A stretch of DNA of 64,000 bases from Desulfofundulus salinus (GTDB lineage: Bacteria; Bacillota; Desulfotomaculia; Desulfotomaculales; Desulfovirgulaceae), in assembly GCF_003627965.1 (NCBI RefSeq), contig NZ_RBWE01000001.1, forward strand, positions 2,044,472 through 2,108,471, given 5' to 3'. Positions 9,545 through 18,673 of this stretch are shown piece by piece; the first letter of the stretch is position 1, and every line of letters begins with the position of its first letter. The notes under the pieces were generated by a model. The model was given only the letters and a program-made list of their open reading frames with translations. It did not search any database and had not been told where the DNA came from. The translations under genes and the position numbers were made by a program.

Positions 9545-10023
9545 CCCTGGGCCGCCCGGGAATTAACACCGTCACTAACCTTAACTCCTCTTAATTCAGC
9601 CCGTCCGTTGCGAATCTGGGTCATAATCTTGTCCAGTTCCTCTTCCAGCTCACCCAGAATCTCATCGGCATATTCCCGGGCCCCCTGTTTGATTTCCCTG
9701 GCCACCTGTTCCGCCTTATGGACAATTTCGTCTGCCATGGCCTGGGCCTTTTTCACCACTTCACTTTCTTCCGCCCGTTTTTCCAGCTGTTTCTGGGCAT
9801 CCTCCAAAAGACGACCGGCCTCCTTGCGGGTGTCAGCCAGCACCTTTTCCCGTTCCTGGAGGAGCCAGCGTGCCTGGCGCAATTCTTCGGGCAGGGTGGT
9901 GCGAATGCGGTCCAGGTAATCCAGCAGGCGATCCTCGTCCACCATCACCCGCCTGGTCATGGGTATACGGGGACTATTTTCAATCATCTCCTCCATCTCA
10001 TTTAAAATATGGAATAGCTCCAC
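9541..10023 (-). CDS. Coiled-coil protein of unknown function
   Basis: A 160-residue charged protein with a long predicted coiled coil from about residue 45 to 140, rich in Glu, Lys, Arg and Ala, resembling peripheral-stalk (subunit H or E-like) or DivIVA-like helices. No catalytic motif is visible. GTG start follows AGGGAGGGGTAGGA. It lies two bases downstream of coaD, in the same direction as rsmD-coaD, so it is probably cotranscribed. No function is assigned. Confidence 0.7.
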   Translation of the reverse strand: MELFHILNEMEEMIENSPRIPMTRRVMVDEDRLLDYLDRIRTTLPEELRQARWLLQEREKVLADTRKEAGRLLEDAQKQLEKRAEESEVVKKAQAMADEIVHKAEQVAREIKQGAREYADEILGELEEELDKIMTQIRNGRAELRGVKVSDGVNSRAAQG

Positions 10024-10025
10024 TC

Positions 10026-10529
10026 CTACCCCTCCCTAACCGGTTGTTGAAGGGTTATAAATTTTTCCCGCAACTTTTGTTCTACCACGGGGGGTACCAG
10101 GTCACGCACACAGCCCCCGAAGTAAGCTACTTCCTTTACGGCACTGGAACTGATGAAGGAATATTCCGCCCTGGTCATGAGGAACAAAGTATCTATTGAA
10201 GGAACCAGTTTTTTGTTGGTCAGGGCCATCATAAACTCGTTTTCAAAATCGGAAATGGCCCGCAGACCCCGGATAATTGCCTGGGCACCCAGGCTTTTCG
10301 CGTAATTCACCGTCAGCCCATCAAAGGAATCTACCACCACGTTATAATAGGGCTGCAATACCTCCCGCAGCATTTCTAACCTTTCACTAACGGTAAAAAG
10401 CGGCTTTTTGCTGGTGTTGCGGGACACCGCCACAACCAGCTGATCAAACAAACAGGCCGCCCGCTCAATTACATCAAGATGTCCATTGGTTATCGGGTCA
10501 AAACTTCCCGGATAAACCGCGATGCGCAA
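10026..10529 (-). CDS. coaD: Phosphopantetheine adenylyltransferase
   Basis: A 167-residue nucleotidyltransferase making dephospho-CoA from 4'-phosphopantetheine and ATP. It shows the class motif AVYPGSFDPITNGHLD (T/HxGH) and the C-terminal SSSAVKEVA segment. The TTG at 10529 was chosen because GGAGG lies 9 bases upstream and it gives the conserved RIAVYPGSFDP start; a longer frame to 10553 would overlap rsmD. It follows rsmD by four bases, the ylbH-ylbI arrangement of Bacillus. Confidence 0.95.
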   Translation of the reverse strand: MRIAVYPGSFDPITNGHLDVIERAACLFDQLVVAVSRNTSKKPLFTVSERLEMLREVLQPYYNVVVDSFDGLTVNYAKSLGAQAIIRGLRAISDFENEFMMALTNKKLVPSIDTLFLMTRAEYSFISSSAVKEVAYFGGCVRDLVPPVVEQKLREKFITLQQPVREG

Positions 10530-10533
10530 AGAT

Positions 10534-11097
10534 TTAATCCTCCTCTCCGGCAATTCCGGGCTGATAAAATGAAAGCGTGGTATCTCCCACTTGATGTTGC
10601 CGGTATTGTACCAGCCGCCCCACCTGACCGGGCAGTACCTGCCGCTTGCTGCTTTCGGCCACTACAATGCCACCGCGAGCAACCAGTCCATGACGATCAA
10701 TGGCCTCCAGAGTGGGCAACTCCAGGTCTTGTCCATAGGGTGGGTCCAGGAAAACCACATCAAACTGCTGTCCGCTCAATTGCCTCAAAGCCAGGAAAAC
10801 GTCTTGCGCCAGCACCTCAGCCCCTTCCGCCAACCCCACATGAATAAGGTTATCCCGGATGGTTTTGACTGCCCTTTTATCCCTTTCGATAAACACTACC
10901 TGAGCAGCACCGCGACTCAAGGCTTCGATCCCCACGTTGCCTGTACCGGCATAAAGATCGAGGAAGTGAGAACCGGGAATCCGCGGGCCCAGGATATTGA
11001 ACAGGGATTCTTTAACCCGATCGGCAGTGGGTCGCCCGCTCCATCCCCGGGGAATTTTCAAGCGGCTTTTTTTGGCAATGCCGGCAATAACTCGCAA
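10534..11097 (-). CDS. rsmD: 16S rRNA (guanine(966)-N(2))-methyltransferase RsmD
   Basis: A 187-residue SAM-dependent methyltransferase. It starts with the family signature MRVIAG, has the SAM-binding loop LDLYAGTGNVGIEA, and the catalytic DPPY motif (FLDPPYGQD) of N2-guanine or N6-adenine methylases. The start codon is TTG at 11097. First gene of the rsmD-coaD-coiled-coil run, divergent from gpr. Confidence 0.93.
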   Translation of the reverse strand: MRVIAGIAKKSRLKIPRGWSGRPTADRVKESLFNILGPRIPGSHFLDLYAGTGNVGIEALSRGAAQVVFIERDKRAVKTIRDNLIHVGLAEGAEVLAQDVFLALRQLSGQQFDVVFLDPPYGQDLELPTLEAIDRHGLVARGGIVVAESSKRQVLPGQVGRLVQYRQHQVGDTTLSFYQPGIAGEED

Positions 11098-11235
11098 GAT
11101 CGCGATTCCTTTCCTCCCTGTGTCTCAACGCAAATATTATAGCACATTATACCAGAAAAATCGATCAGGCAAAATATGTAGTGTATAATCCTCCTCGAGG
11201 CGGACAATATATATATGAAACTTGGAGGGATTTTA

Positions 11236-12231
11236 ATGAAAAGGGGGGCCGACGGTGTGCTCTTTGATCTTTTTCGTTCCTTTGGAGTCAACCTTGATTT
11301 AGCGCTGGAAGCCCGGGAAATTGTGCGGGGGGAAACGGGACAGGAAATCCCCGGTGTACGGGTGGATCGGGAAAGGTTTGAACATGGGGAAGTAACCATT
11401 GTACATATTGTCGAAAAAGCCGCCGAAACCATCATGGGTAAACCCGTGGGTACATATATTACCATCGAAGCTCCCGTGTTAAGGGAAAATCACCCGGCCG
11501 CCCACCATGAAGTAAGCCAGATTCTCGCCCGGCAACTGGAAAGATTTGTGGCCCATATTCCGGAGTATGGGAATATCTTACTGGTCGGTCTGGGAAACTG
11601 GCGCGCAACCCCGGACGCTCTGGGACCAAAGGTTATTGAGATGAGTCTTGTAACCAGGCACCTGTATAATTACGCCCCACAGGAGTTAAAAGGCGGCATG
11701 CGTTCCGTCAGCGCCCTGGCCCCGGGAGTGCTGGGGTTAACCGGTATAGAAACGGCAGAAATAATAAAGGGAGTAGTAGAAAAGATCCGTCCGGAGTTGA
11801 TCATTGCCATAGATTCCCTGGCGGCCCGCAGTGTAACCCGTATCTGCACCACCATTCAAATAGCCGACACGGGAATCAGTCCCGGTTCAGGCATTGGCAA
11901 CCGCCGGGCCGGAATCAACCGGGAAAGCATGGGAGTGCCGGTAATCGCTATCGGGGTACCCACTGTGGTACATGCCGCCGTCATCAGCCAGGATACCATT
12001 AACGCCTATTTGGAACAACTACAAAATACGCCTGTGAATACGGGGTTTAACCCCGCCCTGGCCCGGCGGGCCATTGAACAGGTTTTAGAACCTTTTGGCG
12101 GCAACCTAACGGTAACTCCCAAGGAAATAGACGCGTTAATTGCCACTACGGCCAAAGTTATCGCCGGGGGTATTTCCCTGGCCCTGCACCCAGGTTTAAC
12201 TGAGGATGACTACAGCTATTATCTGCATTAA
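11236..12231 (+). CDS. gpr: GPR endopeptidase (germination protease for SASPs)
   Basis: A 331-residue spore protease that degrades alpha/beta-type small acid-soluble proteins at germination. Family stretches include TDGSGI-like IADTGISPGSGIGNRRAGIN, GIPT-like AIGVPTVVHAA, and the conserved C-terminal end ALHPG. ATG 11236 has GGAGGG 6 bases upstream; an in-frame ATG at 11215 lacks one. The upstream TATAAT at 11184-11189 may belong to its promoter. Its substrates are encoded in the window at 12409-12666 and 61450-61773. Confidence 0.93.
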   Translation: MKRGADGVLFDLFRSFGVNLDLALEAREIVRGETGQEIPGVRVDRERFEHGEVTIVHIVEKAAETIMGKPVGTYITIEAPVLRENHPAAHHEVSQILARQLERFVAHIPEYGNILLVGLGNWRATPDALGPKVIEMSLVTRHLYNYAPQELKGGMRSVSALAPGVLGLTGIETAEIIKGVVEKIRPELIIAIDSLAARSVTRICTTIQIADTGISPGSGIGNRRAGINRESMGVPVIAIGVPTVVHAAVISQDTINAYLEQLQNTPVNTGFNPALARRAIEQVLEPFGGNLTVTPKEIDALIATTAKVIAGGISLALHPGLTEDDYSYYLH

Positions 12232-12257
12232 AAAATAAAACTGAACAAAGTATTTGT

Positions 12258-12286
12258 GGTTGGGCGTCCCTGCCGGGGGCCCAACC
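12258..12286. other. GGTTGGGC/GCCCAACC hairpin after gpr
   Basis: An inverted repeat GGTTGGGC...GCCCAACC with a GC-rich loop lies 27 bases after the gpr stop. No U-tract follows, so it is at best a weak terminator. The rest of the gap (12287-12408) shows no further gene. Confidence 0.4.
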
Positions 12287-12408
12287 AACAGGGAACCAGA
12301 TTCGGCCGGTCTTCCTGCTAGTTGGGACCCCCCGAAAGGGAACTGTACAAATAACCGGTACACCGCACCAGACCTTGTGTACCCAAAAAGCTCATACCTT
12401 AACCTCCG

Positions 12409-12666
12409 TTAAGGAGTGGTGCGAGCGTTGGTTACTTGAGGAGTCGGAGGCTGGGTACCGTTGGCCAGGCTTTGTTCATAGGCGGCAATCATCTTCCGGA
12501 CCATGTTACCGCCAATGGCTCCGTTCACCCGGGAAGGCAGGTCACCCATGTAACCGCTCTGGGGAACCTGGATGCCTAGCTCGGCAGCGGTTTCCCACTT
12601 GAACTGTTCCATGGCCGCGGCGGCCTGGGGAAGAATCAGCTTATTCCGCTTTTGCCCTAACGCCAT
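12409..12666 (-). CDS. Alpha/beta-type small acid-soluble spore protein
   Basis: An 85-residue SASP that would coat and protect spore DNA. The conserved first half has MEQFKWETAAELGI (the GPR cleavage region, here W-E-T-A), and the second conserved block is GGNMVRKMIAAYEQSL. ATG 12666 is preceded by AGGAGGTGACG. The C-terminal tail (NGTQPPTPQVTNARTTP) is longer than usual. A candidate sigma-G promoter lies upstream. Its protease gene gpr is convergent next door. Confidence 0.95.
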   Translation of the reverse strand: MALGQKRNKLILPQAAAAMEQFKWETAAELGIQVPQSGYMGDLPSRVNGAIGGNMVRKMIAAYEQSLANGTQPPTPQVTNARTTP

Positions 12667-12719
12667 CTGTCGTCACCTCCTTGCCTTTAGGCTATTCTTA
12701 TTATGGCCCTGTTGCAATT

Positions 12720-12751
12720 GATTATGTCTAGAACATTTTACCCCGGCATGC
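12720..12751 (-). promoter_or_regulatory. Candidate sigma-G promoter for the SASP gene
   Basis: On the minus strand GCATGCC and CATAATC are separated by 18 bases, close to the sigma-G pattern (GHATR, 18 bases, CATnnTA). It lies about 55-85 bases before the SASP start. The match is partial, and the call relies on gene identity. Confidence 0.45.
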
Positions 12752-12850
12752 CACCACAGCCCCCTTAACATAAGGTTTTAAGAAAAGGGCTTTGCCTTGT
12801 TCTGTCTTGGTTTGGCTTTCCTGGCCTGATTTTAATATATTTTTGGAAGA

Positions 12851-12872
12851 AAAAAGCCCCTGTGGGCTTTTA
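12851..12872 (-). terminator. Rho-independent terminator of recG
   Basis: The hairpin AAAAGCCC-acag-GGGCTTTT is followed on the minus strand by a run of T. It lies 11 bases after the recG stop codon. Confidence 0.85.
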
Positions 12873-12882
12873 CTTTGGACTT

Positions 12883-14955
12883 TTAACCAATATCCAGGTA
12901 TCCCGCCTTCCCGCCAAACCTCAAGCGCAACTCCCGGGCCAGGGGGCGGTGTTCGGGAGCTTTTAACTCAGGATCCTTTTTTATTAAAGCCACCGCCTCC
13001 TGCCGGGCAAGCTGTAGAGCGCGCCAGTCGCGGACTAGGTCGGCTATTTTAAGTTCAGGCAGCCCCGATTGTCTGGTGCCCGTAAATTCACCCGGCCCCC
13101 TTAACTGCAAATCTTTTTCCGCCAGGGCAAAGCCGTCGGTGGTGGAAGTCATCGCCTGCAGCCTGAAGCGGGCTTCTTCGGTGGAGCTGTTGGAAACCAG
13201 AACGCAGTACGATTGGGCTTTCCCCCGCCCCACCCGCCCCCGCAACTGGTGTAACTGGGCCAGTCCGAAACGATCGGCGTCCAGGATCACCATTACCGTG
13301 GCGTTGGGTACATCCACACCAACCTCCACCACGGTGGTGGTTACCAGCACCTGGATTTGACCCGTGCGAAAGGCCTCCATCACATCCTCTTTTTCCGCCG
13401 GTTTCAAGCGACCGTGGAGCAAACCCAGCCGGTACCCTGCCAGGGGACCCCGGGAAAGTTCCTCCATTAACTCCACAGCAGCCCGCACATCAATTTTTTC
13501 CGATTCCTCCACCAGGGGGCAAACCACATAAGCCTGGTGGCCTTTTTCCACTTCCCGCCGCACCAGGCCATAAACATCCGACAGGCGTGAAAAAGGAAGG
13601 GCATAAGTTTGTACCGGCCGCCGCCCGGGAGGCAGTTCGGAAATGGTGCTTACCTCCAGATCCCCGTAGAGGGTAAGAGCCAGAGTGCGGGGAATGGGTG
13701 TGGCCGTCATGACCAGCACGTCAGGACAGTGTCCTTTATATTGTAAAATAGCCCTCTGGCGCACCCCGAAGCGGTGCTGCTCGTCAATAACCACCAGGGC
13801 CAGTGACTTAAACTGCACTTCTTCTTGAATTAAGGCATGAGTACCAACCACCAGAGGTATCTCCCCGGAGGCAAGACCGGATAACAACTGTTCCCTCTTT
13901 TTCTTTCTCAAGCTCCCTGATAGCAGACCAACTTTTATTCCCAGGGGAGCCAGGCTCCGGGAGAGGGTAAGGTGATGCTGCTCCGCCAGGATTTCTGTGG
14001 GTACCATCAGCGCTCCCTGCAGTCCACTACCCACTGCCCAGAGCAGGGCCAGGGTGCTAACCACCGTTTTGCCCGCCCCCACGTCTCCCTGCAACAACCG
14101 GTTCATGGGCCAGGGGGCATCCATGTCGGCTTTGATTTCTTCCCAGGCCCGCTGCTGACCGGGGGTTAGGGTAAAGGGCAAACCGAGAAGAAATCTCTTG
14201 ACCAGGTTCATGTGATCGTGGTAACGGTGCGGTTTTAACTTCCGGGTAATTTGCCTGCGCCTTAAGGCCAGGACCAGCTGGAGCAAAAACAGCTCCTCAA
14301 AAATAAAGCGTTTTCTCGCCCTGATGGCCTCCTTCTCGGTGGCCGGAAAGTGGATCTGGCGCAGGGCGCTGGAAAGCTCGGGCAGGAAAAACTTTTGCCG
14401 CACCCCCGGGGGGAGGAAGTCGTTGATGCGGGGCGTCCACTCGTCCAGGGCGAGGCGCATTAAGGACCGCATGAGACGCTGGGTCAATTGCTCCGTAAGG
14501 GGGTAAATAGGTACTATACCCCCCTGCGGTACGGGATCCTCGTCCTCTAACAATTCATAATCGGCAACCAGCAGCTGGATCTCGCCAAAGCGGCGTTCAA
14601 TTTTCCCCGTAACCTGCACGCGGCTACCGGCCGTAAACAGTTTTTTTATGTAGCGCTGGTTAAACCAGACGGCAAAAAAGTGCCCCACCTGTTCCTGCAC
14701 TTTTACCCTGGTGATCCATAATCCGGATCTGGGGTTAAGCTCGGTGACTCCTACAACCATTCCCTGCAGGGTAACCTGTTCTCCATGGGCACAGGCGTAA
14801 GACAGCCTCACCGTGCGCTCCTGGTATTCCCGGGGAAAGTGGTAAAGCAAATCCTTTATCGTCCTGATCCCCAATCTCTTTAGCAGGGCAAAACGGCGTG
14901 GGCCTACCATTTTCAAATATTGTACGGGATACTGCTCAAAATCAACTTCAGCCAT
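12883..14955 (-). CDS. recG: ATP-dependent DNA helicase RecG
   Basis: A 690-residue branched-DNA helicase that remodels stalled forks. In order: N-terminal wedge domain with an OB fold (about 1-190), helicase domain 1 with Walker A GDVGAGKT and Walker B DEQH, TATPIPRTLALT (motif III), and domain 2 with motif VI QLRGRVGRG. Length is normal for the family. The start is ATG at 14955. It is monocistronic here, with its own terminator. Confidence 0.97.
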   Translation of the reverse strand: MAEVDFEQYPVQYLKMVGPRRFALLKRLGIRTIKDLLYHFPREYQERTVRLSYACAHGEQVTLQGMVVGVTELNPRSGLWITRVKVQEQVGHFFAVWFNQRYIKKLFTAGSRVQVTGKIERRFGEIQLLVADYELLEDEDPVPQGGIVPIYPLTEQLTQRLMRSLMRLALDEWTPRINDFLPPGVRQKFFLPELSSALRQIHFPATEKEAIRARKRFIFEELFLLQLVLALRRRQITRKLKPHRYHDHMNLVKRFLLGLPFTLTPGQQRAWEEIKADMDAPWPMNRLLQGDVGAGKTVVSTLALLWAVGSGLQGALMVPTEILAEQHHLTLSRSLAPLGIKVGLLSGSLRKKKREQLLSGLASGEIPLVVGTHALIQEEVQFKSLALVVIDEQHRFGVRQRAILQYKGHCPDVLVMTATPIPRTLALTLYGDLEVSTISELPPGRRPVQTYALPFSRLSDVYGLVRREVEKGHQAYVVCPLVEESEKIDVRAAVELMEELSRGPLAGYRLGLLHGRLKPAEKEDVMEAFRTGQIQVLVTTTVVEVGVDVPNATVMVILDADRFGLAQLHQLRGRVGRGKAQSYCVLVSNSSTEEARFRLQAMTSTTDGFALAEKDLQLRGPGEFTGTRQSGLPELKIADLVRDWRALQLARQEAVALIKKDPELKAPEHRPLARELRLRFGGKAGYLDIG

Positions 14956-15171
14956 TGGGTTTGCCTGGAAAGATTTTACCCCCTTTTCAACCTACGGTAT
15001 CCTACTTTCAACTGCCGCCGCCGGAACAGGCTCCTACCTCCCCCCCCGGCACGGCAAGCCCGGGAATTATTTATGAGAAAAATATGGGGACACCTTCACC
15101 TGTCCACCTTGCACGGCAGTGGTATTTTTGCTAGAATGTAAGGAGTGGGCTTGCAAAAGGAGGTGGCTCTA

Positions 15172-15363
15172 TTGGCCAGGAAATGTGCTGTTTGCGGTAA
15201 AGGTGTGGTGGTTGGGATGCAGGTAAGCCACTCCCACATCCGGACCAAAAGGACCTGGCAACCCAACTTACAGCGGGTAAGGGCTCTGGTCAACGGTACT
15301 CCCAGAAGAATCCTGGTGTGCACCCGCTGCCTGCGCAGTGGCAAGGTACAAAGGGCTATCTAG
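15172..15363 (+). CDS. rpmB: 50S ribosomal protein L28 (zinc-binding form)
   Basis: A 63-residue L28 beginning ARKCAVCGKGV and carrying two Cys pairs (CAVC near residue 5, CTRC near residue 50), the zinc-ribbon form. The TTG at 15172 is preferred: AAAAGGAGGTGG (15155-15166) lies at ideal distance and the protein then matches the family length. A GTG at 15145 would put this ribosome site inside the gene. Confidence 0.95.
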   Translation: MARKCAVCGKGVVVGMQVSHSHIRTKRTWQPNLQRVRALVNGTPRRILVCTRCLRSGKVQRAI

Positions 15364-15366
15364 AGA

Positions 15367-15396
15367 AAGCGGCTGTCAAGCCGTTTTTTATTTTTT
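15367..15396 (+). terminator. Rho-independent terminator of rpmB
   Basis: The CGGCT-gtca-AGCCG stem is followed by TTTTTTATTTTTT and begins a few bases after the rpmB stop. Confidence 0.85.
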
Positions 15397-15400
15397 GGAG

Positions 15401-15510
15401 AAGGCACGACGTCGTCCTCCGCTCGCTCCCTGGCTTCCGGCGGCCTCGCTTCACCGGTGATGTTACCGGCGCTTAAGCTGCGTCGCTCGCTTATGACCAC
15501 GTCGTACCTT
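15401..15510. repeat. Palindromic intergenic repeat, short copy
   Basis: A 110-base element with imperfect inverted ends: AAGGCACGACGTCGT at the left and, read inward from the right, AAGGTACGACGTGGT. Inside are GCTCGCTC on both arms and GTTACCGGCGCT. The same end and internal blocks recur in the element at 17103-17328. No coding potential is seen. Confidence 0.65.
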
Positions 15511-15533
15511 ATCGGACGAGCAGTTGGAGAATT

Positions 15534-16577
15534 TTAAAGGATCCTTTGCAAACGGGGGTTTGGGGTAATGCCGGGTATGCGCCCCCGCTTGGCAATGGGT
15601 TTCCCGTTCACTTCTTTCAAATCCATGGTCATGTCTATTGGTGAAGCACCGGATATGTAGCTGCCCACCCCGAAGGCATCCGCCCCCGCCTGGTTCAGCA
15701 GCTGGATCCGCTCGGGGGTTAAACCGCCGCTGACCACAATCTCTACGTGTTTGTATCCCGCCTGATCCAACCGGGCACGCACTTCCCGGACCAGAGCGGG
15801 AGTAACCCCTCCCCGCTCGCTGGGGGTATCCAGCCTGATGGCCGCCAGATCTTTCCCCAGGGCCTGGGCAACCCGCATCGCTTCTTCGGCCTCATCCTTA
15901 AAGGTATCCACCAGCACAATCACCGGCGTACCTGCAGGCATGGTCCGCTGGTAGGCCAGGGCTACCTCCAGGGTGTCTCCCACAATGAGCATGACGGCGT
16001 GGGGCAAGGTGCCCACGGGCTCCTGACCGGCAAGTTTGGCCCCTAAAATACAGCTGGCACCGTCGGCTCCCCCCACCACCGCCGCCCTTTCCATAACCGG
16101 CGCCACTGCCGGGTGAACGTGACGGGCACCAAAGCAAATCACCTGCTTGTTGCCCGCGGCTTCCTTACACTGCCTGGCTGCCGTAGCCCAGCCGCTGGAA
16201 CTGGCCAGAATACCCAATAGGGCCGTTTCATAAATACCAAACCGGTCGTAGGGGCCGTGGATACGCAGAACAACTTCCTTTTCCCCAAACCATTCCCCCT
16301 CGGGTAAGGCCCAGACTTCAACCCCCGTTCCGGCCAGCAGATTTTTTACCTCCGGTACTCCGGCCAGCACACCCCTTTTGCTGGCAAAAACTTCGGCTAC
16401 TACTTCCGTACCGGCAAGCCCCATGGCCCGCAGGATTTCCCTGGTTTTGATAAAGTAAATGTCCGTGGTCCAGCCGGCAAGGATTTCATAGCCATCGGCA
16501 GAAAAAAGACGCTGTTCGGGAAGTACACGAAAATCAACCACTTCCCTTAAGTTCTGGACTGTATGTGGCGCCCGCAC
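15534..16577 (-). CDS. Nicotinate phosphoribosyltransferase
   Basis: A 347-residue NAPRTase-type enzyme that attaches phosphoribose to nicotinate for NAD salvage. It has the family's N-terminal region (YFIKTREIL), the central FGARHVHP segment, GGADGASC, and the phosphate-binding loop VVSGGLTPERI. GTG start at 16577 follows AAAAGGGGG. It lies 17 bases after ribH on the same strand, so it may be read from the riboflavin operon. It is the shorter archaeal-like form rather than long PncB. Confidence 0.85.
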   Translation of the reverse strand: MRAPHTVQNLREVVDFRVLPEQRLFSADGYEILAGWTTDIYFIKTREILRAMGLAGTEVVAEVFASKRGVLAGVPEVKNLLAGTGVEVWALPEGEWFGEKEVVLRIHGPYDRFGIYETALLGILASSSGWATAARQCKEAAGNKQVICFGARHVHPAVAPVMERAAVVGGADGASCILGAKLAGQEPVGTLPHAVMLIVGDTLEVALAYQRTMPAGTPVIVLVDTFKDEAEEAMRVAQALGKDLAAIRLDTPSERGGVTPALVREVRARLDQAGYKHVEIVVSGGLTPERIQLLNQAGADAFGVGSYISGASPIDMTMDLKEVNGKPIAKRGRIPGITPNPRLQRIL

Positions 16578-16594
16578 GGTGTGGCCCCCTTTTC

Positions 16595-17062
16595 CTAACC
16601 AAGGCTACGCATGAGATTGGCCATTTCAATGGCTCCTACCGCCGCATCCCAACCCTTGTTGCCGGCTTTGGTTCCCGCCCGTTCAATGGCCTGCTCCAGG
16701 GTGTCGGCAGTGATGATACCAAAAATTGTCGGCACACCGGTATCCAACCCCACTTTGGCCACACCCTTGGCCACCTCGGCAGCAACATAATCGAAATGGG
16801 GCGTGGCCCCGCGGATCACCGCTCCCAGGCAAATTACCGCGTCAAAGCGCTGCATGGCCACCATGCGCCGGGCCACCACGGGAATTTCAAAGGCCCCGGG
16901 CACCCAGGCAATCTCAATATCCTGATCGGCAACACCATGCCGGTGCAGGGCATCCAGTGCCCCCGTCAACAGCTTGTTGGTAATAAACTCGTTAAAACGA
17001 CCCACCACCAGACCAAAGCGCAACCCTTGACCAACCAGATGTCCTTCGTATACCTTCGGCAT
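16595..17062 (-). CDS. ribH: 6,7-dimethyl-8-ribityllumazine synthase
   Basis: A 155-residue lumazine synthase that condenses the RibBA and RibD products. Family marks are [38 protein letters not shown] and the [12 protein letters not shown] end. ATG 17062 follows AGGAGAAACACA. It is separated from ribBA by a 376-base gap that holds a palindromic repeat. Confidence 0.97.
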   Translation of the reverse strand: MPKVYEGHLVGQGLRFGLVVGRFNEFITNKLLTGALDALHRHGVADQDIEIAWVPGAFEIPVVARRMVAMQRFDAVICLGAVIRGATPHFDYVAAEVAKGVAKVGLDTGVPTIFGIITADTLEQAIERAGTKAGNKGWDAAVGAIEMANLMRSLG

Positions 17063-17102
17063 TGTGTTTCTCCTTTCTATAAGCGTTCAGCCAACCCACT
17101 TT

Positions 17103-17328
17103 AAGGCACGGTGTTGTCCCGCTCACTCATATGCTCCGTGTAAGATGCGCACCGCGGCTTGCTTCGGGCCGCCCAGCACTCACTGAATAAGCTATACTGC
17201 GAAGGCGAAATTTTTCTACTACCTTTTGCACCTTAGGAATGAGCATTTCTGCCGGTGAGTGCTGGGTTGCCGGGTGCTGTTACCGGCGCTCCGCAAAATC
17301 GCTCGCTCTAGACAACGCCGCGCCCTTG
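17103..17328. repeat. Palindromic intergenic repeat, long copy inside the rib operon
   Basis: A 226-base element filling most of the ribBA-ribH gap. Outer ends are inverted (AAGGCACGGTGTTGTC left; AAGGGCGCGGCGTTGTC read inward from the right). An inner pair CAGCACTCAC (17174-17183) and GTGAGTGCTG (17255-17264) is perfectly inverted. It shares ends, GCTCGCTC and GTTACCGGCGCT with 15401-15510. The rest of the gap, 17329-17438, shows no gene. Confidence 0.65.
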
Positions 17329-17438
17329 TAGTTAAGAGAGCGGTTTTACTGAACATTTACTCCTTTCTATATACTGTTGCGTGACCTGACAGGGCGGCGG
17401 TCGCCCGACCAATAGCCACCTTTTGGGACACTCTCATT

Positions 17439-18656
17439 TTAGCTTACCTCATCGGCGATATTGAGCAGGTGGCCTAGTTTCTTTCTTTTCGTCGCCAGGT
17501 AAAACCGGTTGTATTTGCTGGGACATACCTCAATGGGTATCCGGGCCACAACTTCCAGACCATAACCCTCCAAACCGGCAATTTTCCGGGGGTTGTTGGT
17601 CAGCAAACGAATTTTCTTGAGCCCCAGATCAGCCAGGATTTGGGCCCCAATACCGTAATCCCGCAAATCGGGTGGAAAGCCTAAAGCCTCGTTGGCTTCC
17701 ACCGTATCCTTGCCCTGATCCTGCAGCTTGTAAGCCCGGATCTTGTTTAACAGGCCAATACCCCGGCCTTCCTGCCGCATGTAGAGGAGCACCCCGACCC
17801 CTTCCTTGGCAATCATCTGCATGGCCCGGGCAAGCTGGTCCCCGCAATCACAGCGGGTCGAACCCAAAACATCACCGGTCAGGCACTCGGAGTGAACCCG
17901 CACCAGGGGGGCCTCCACCTGGCTTAAATCCCCTTTGACCAGGGCAAGATGGCCCTTGCCATCCAGCAGGCTCTCATAAGCCACGGCGGTAAAATCACCA
18001 TATTTGGTGGGCAGGTGGGCGGAATCCACCCGGCGCACCAGTTTTTCCGTCCGCCGCCGGTACTTGATTAAATCGGCAATGGTAATGATTTTTAGACCGT
18101 GTTGCCGGCAAAAGGCCATTAACTCTGGTACCCGGGCCATGGTACCATCTTCTTTCATAACTTCACAAATAACCCCAGCCGGGTACAGGCCGGCCAGGCG
18201 GGCCAGATCTACCGCTGCCTCGGTATGTCCGGCCCGGCGCAACACCCCTCCTTCCCGGGCACGCAAGGGGAAAACATGTCCCGGGCGGCGCAAATCTTCG
18301 GGGCGGGTAGCCGGATCTAAAATGGCTTTGATGGTCTGCGCCCGCTCGTAGGCCGAAATACCTGTGCTCGTGTCTTTATGATCCACGGACACGGTAAAGG
18401 CGGTACCGTGTTTGTCGGTGTTATGGGTGACCATAAGGGGCAGATCCAGTTCGTCGGCCCGCTCATTGGTTATGGGCATGCAGATCAACCCCCGGGCATG
18501 GGTAGCCATAAAGTTAACCGCCTCGGGAGTGACCTTTTCTGCTGCCATGATCACATCCCCTTCATTTTCCCGGTCCTCATCATCCACAACCACCACCATT
18601 TTGCCCTGGCGAATATCCTCGATGGCTTCTTCTATGGTGTTGAAACGAAATTCCAT
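17439..18656 (-). CDS. ribBA: Bifunctional DHBP synthase / GTP cyclohydrolase II
   Basis: A 405-residue fusion supplying both riboflavin precursors. The N-terminal DHBP synthase part (about 1-200) shows [13 protein letters not shown] and [14 protein letters not shown]. The C-terminal GTP cyclohydrolase II part (about 205-400) has the zinc motif [11 protein letters not shown] with an upstream Cys (VHSECLTGD), plus RQEGRGIGL. The start is ATG at 18656. Third gene of ribD-ribE-ribBA-ribH. Confidence 0.97.
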   Translation of the reverse strand: MEFRFNTIEEAIEDIRQGKMVVVVDDEDRENEGDVIMAAEKVTPEAVNFMATHARGLICMPITNERADELDLPLMVTHNTDKHGTAFTVSVDHKDTSTGISAYERAQTIKAILDPATRPEDLRRPGHVFPLRAREGGVLRRAGHTEAAVDLARLAGLYPAGVICEVMKEDGTMARVPELMAFCRQHGLKIITIADLIKYRRRTEKLVRRVDSAHLPTKYGDFTAVAYESLLDGKGHLALVKGDLSQVEAPLVRVHSECLTGDVLGSTRCDCGDQLARAMQMIAKEGVGVLLYMRQEGRGIGLLNKIRAYKLQDQGKDTVEANEALGFPPDLRDYGIGAQILADLGLKKIRLLTNNPRKIAGLEGYGLEVVARIPIEVCPSKYNRFYLATKRKKLGHLLNIADEVS

Positions 18657-18673
18657 GTCCCGTCACTCCCCGT

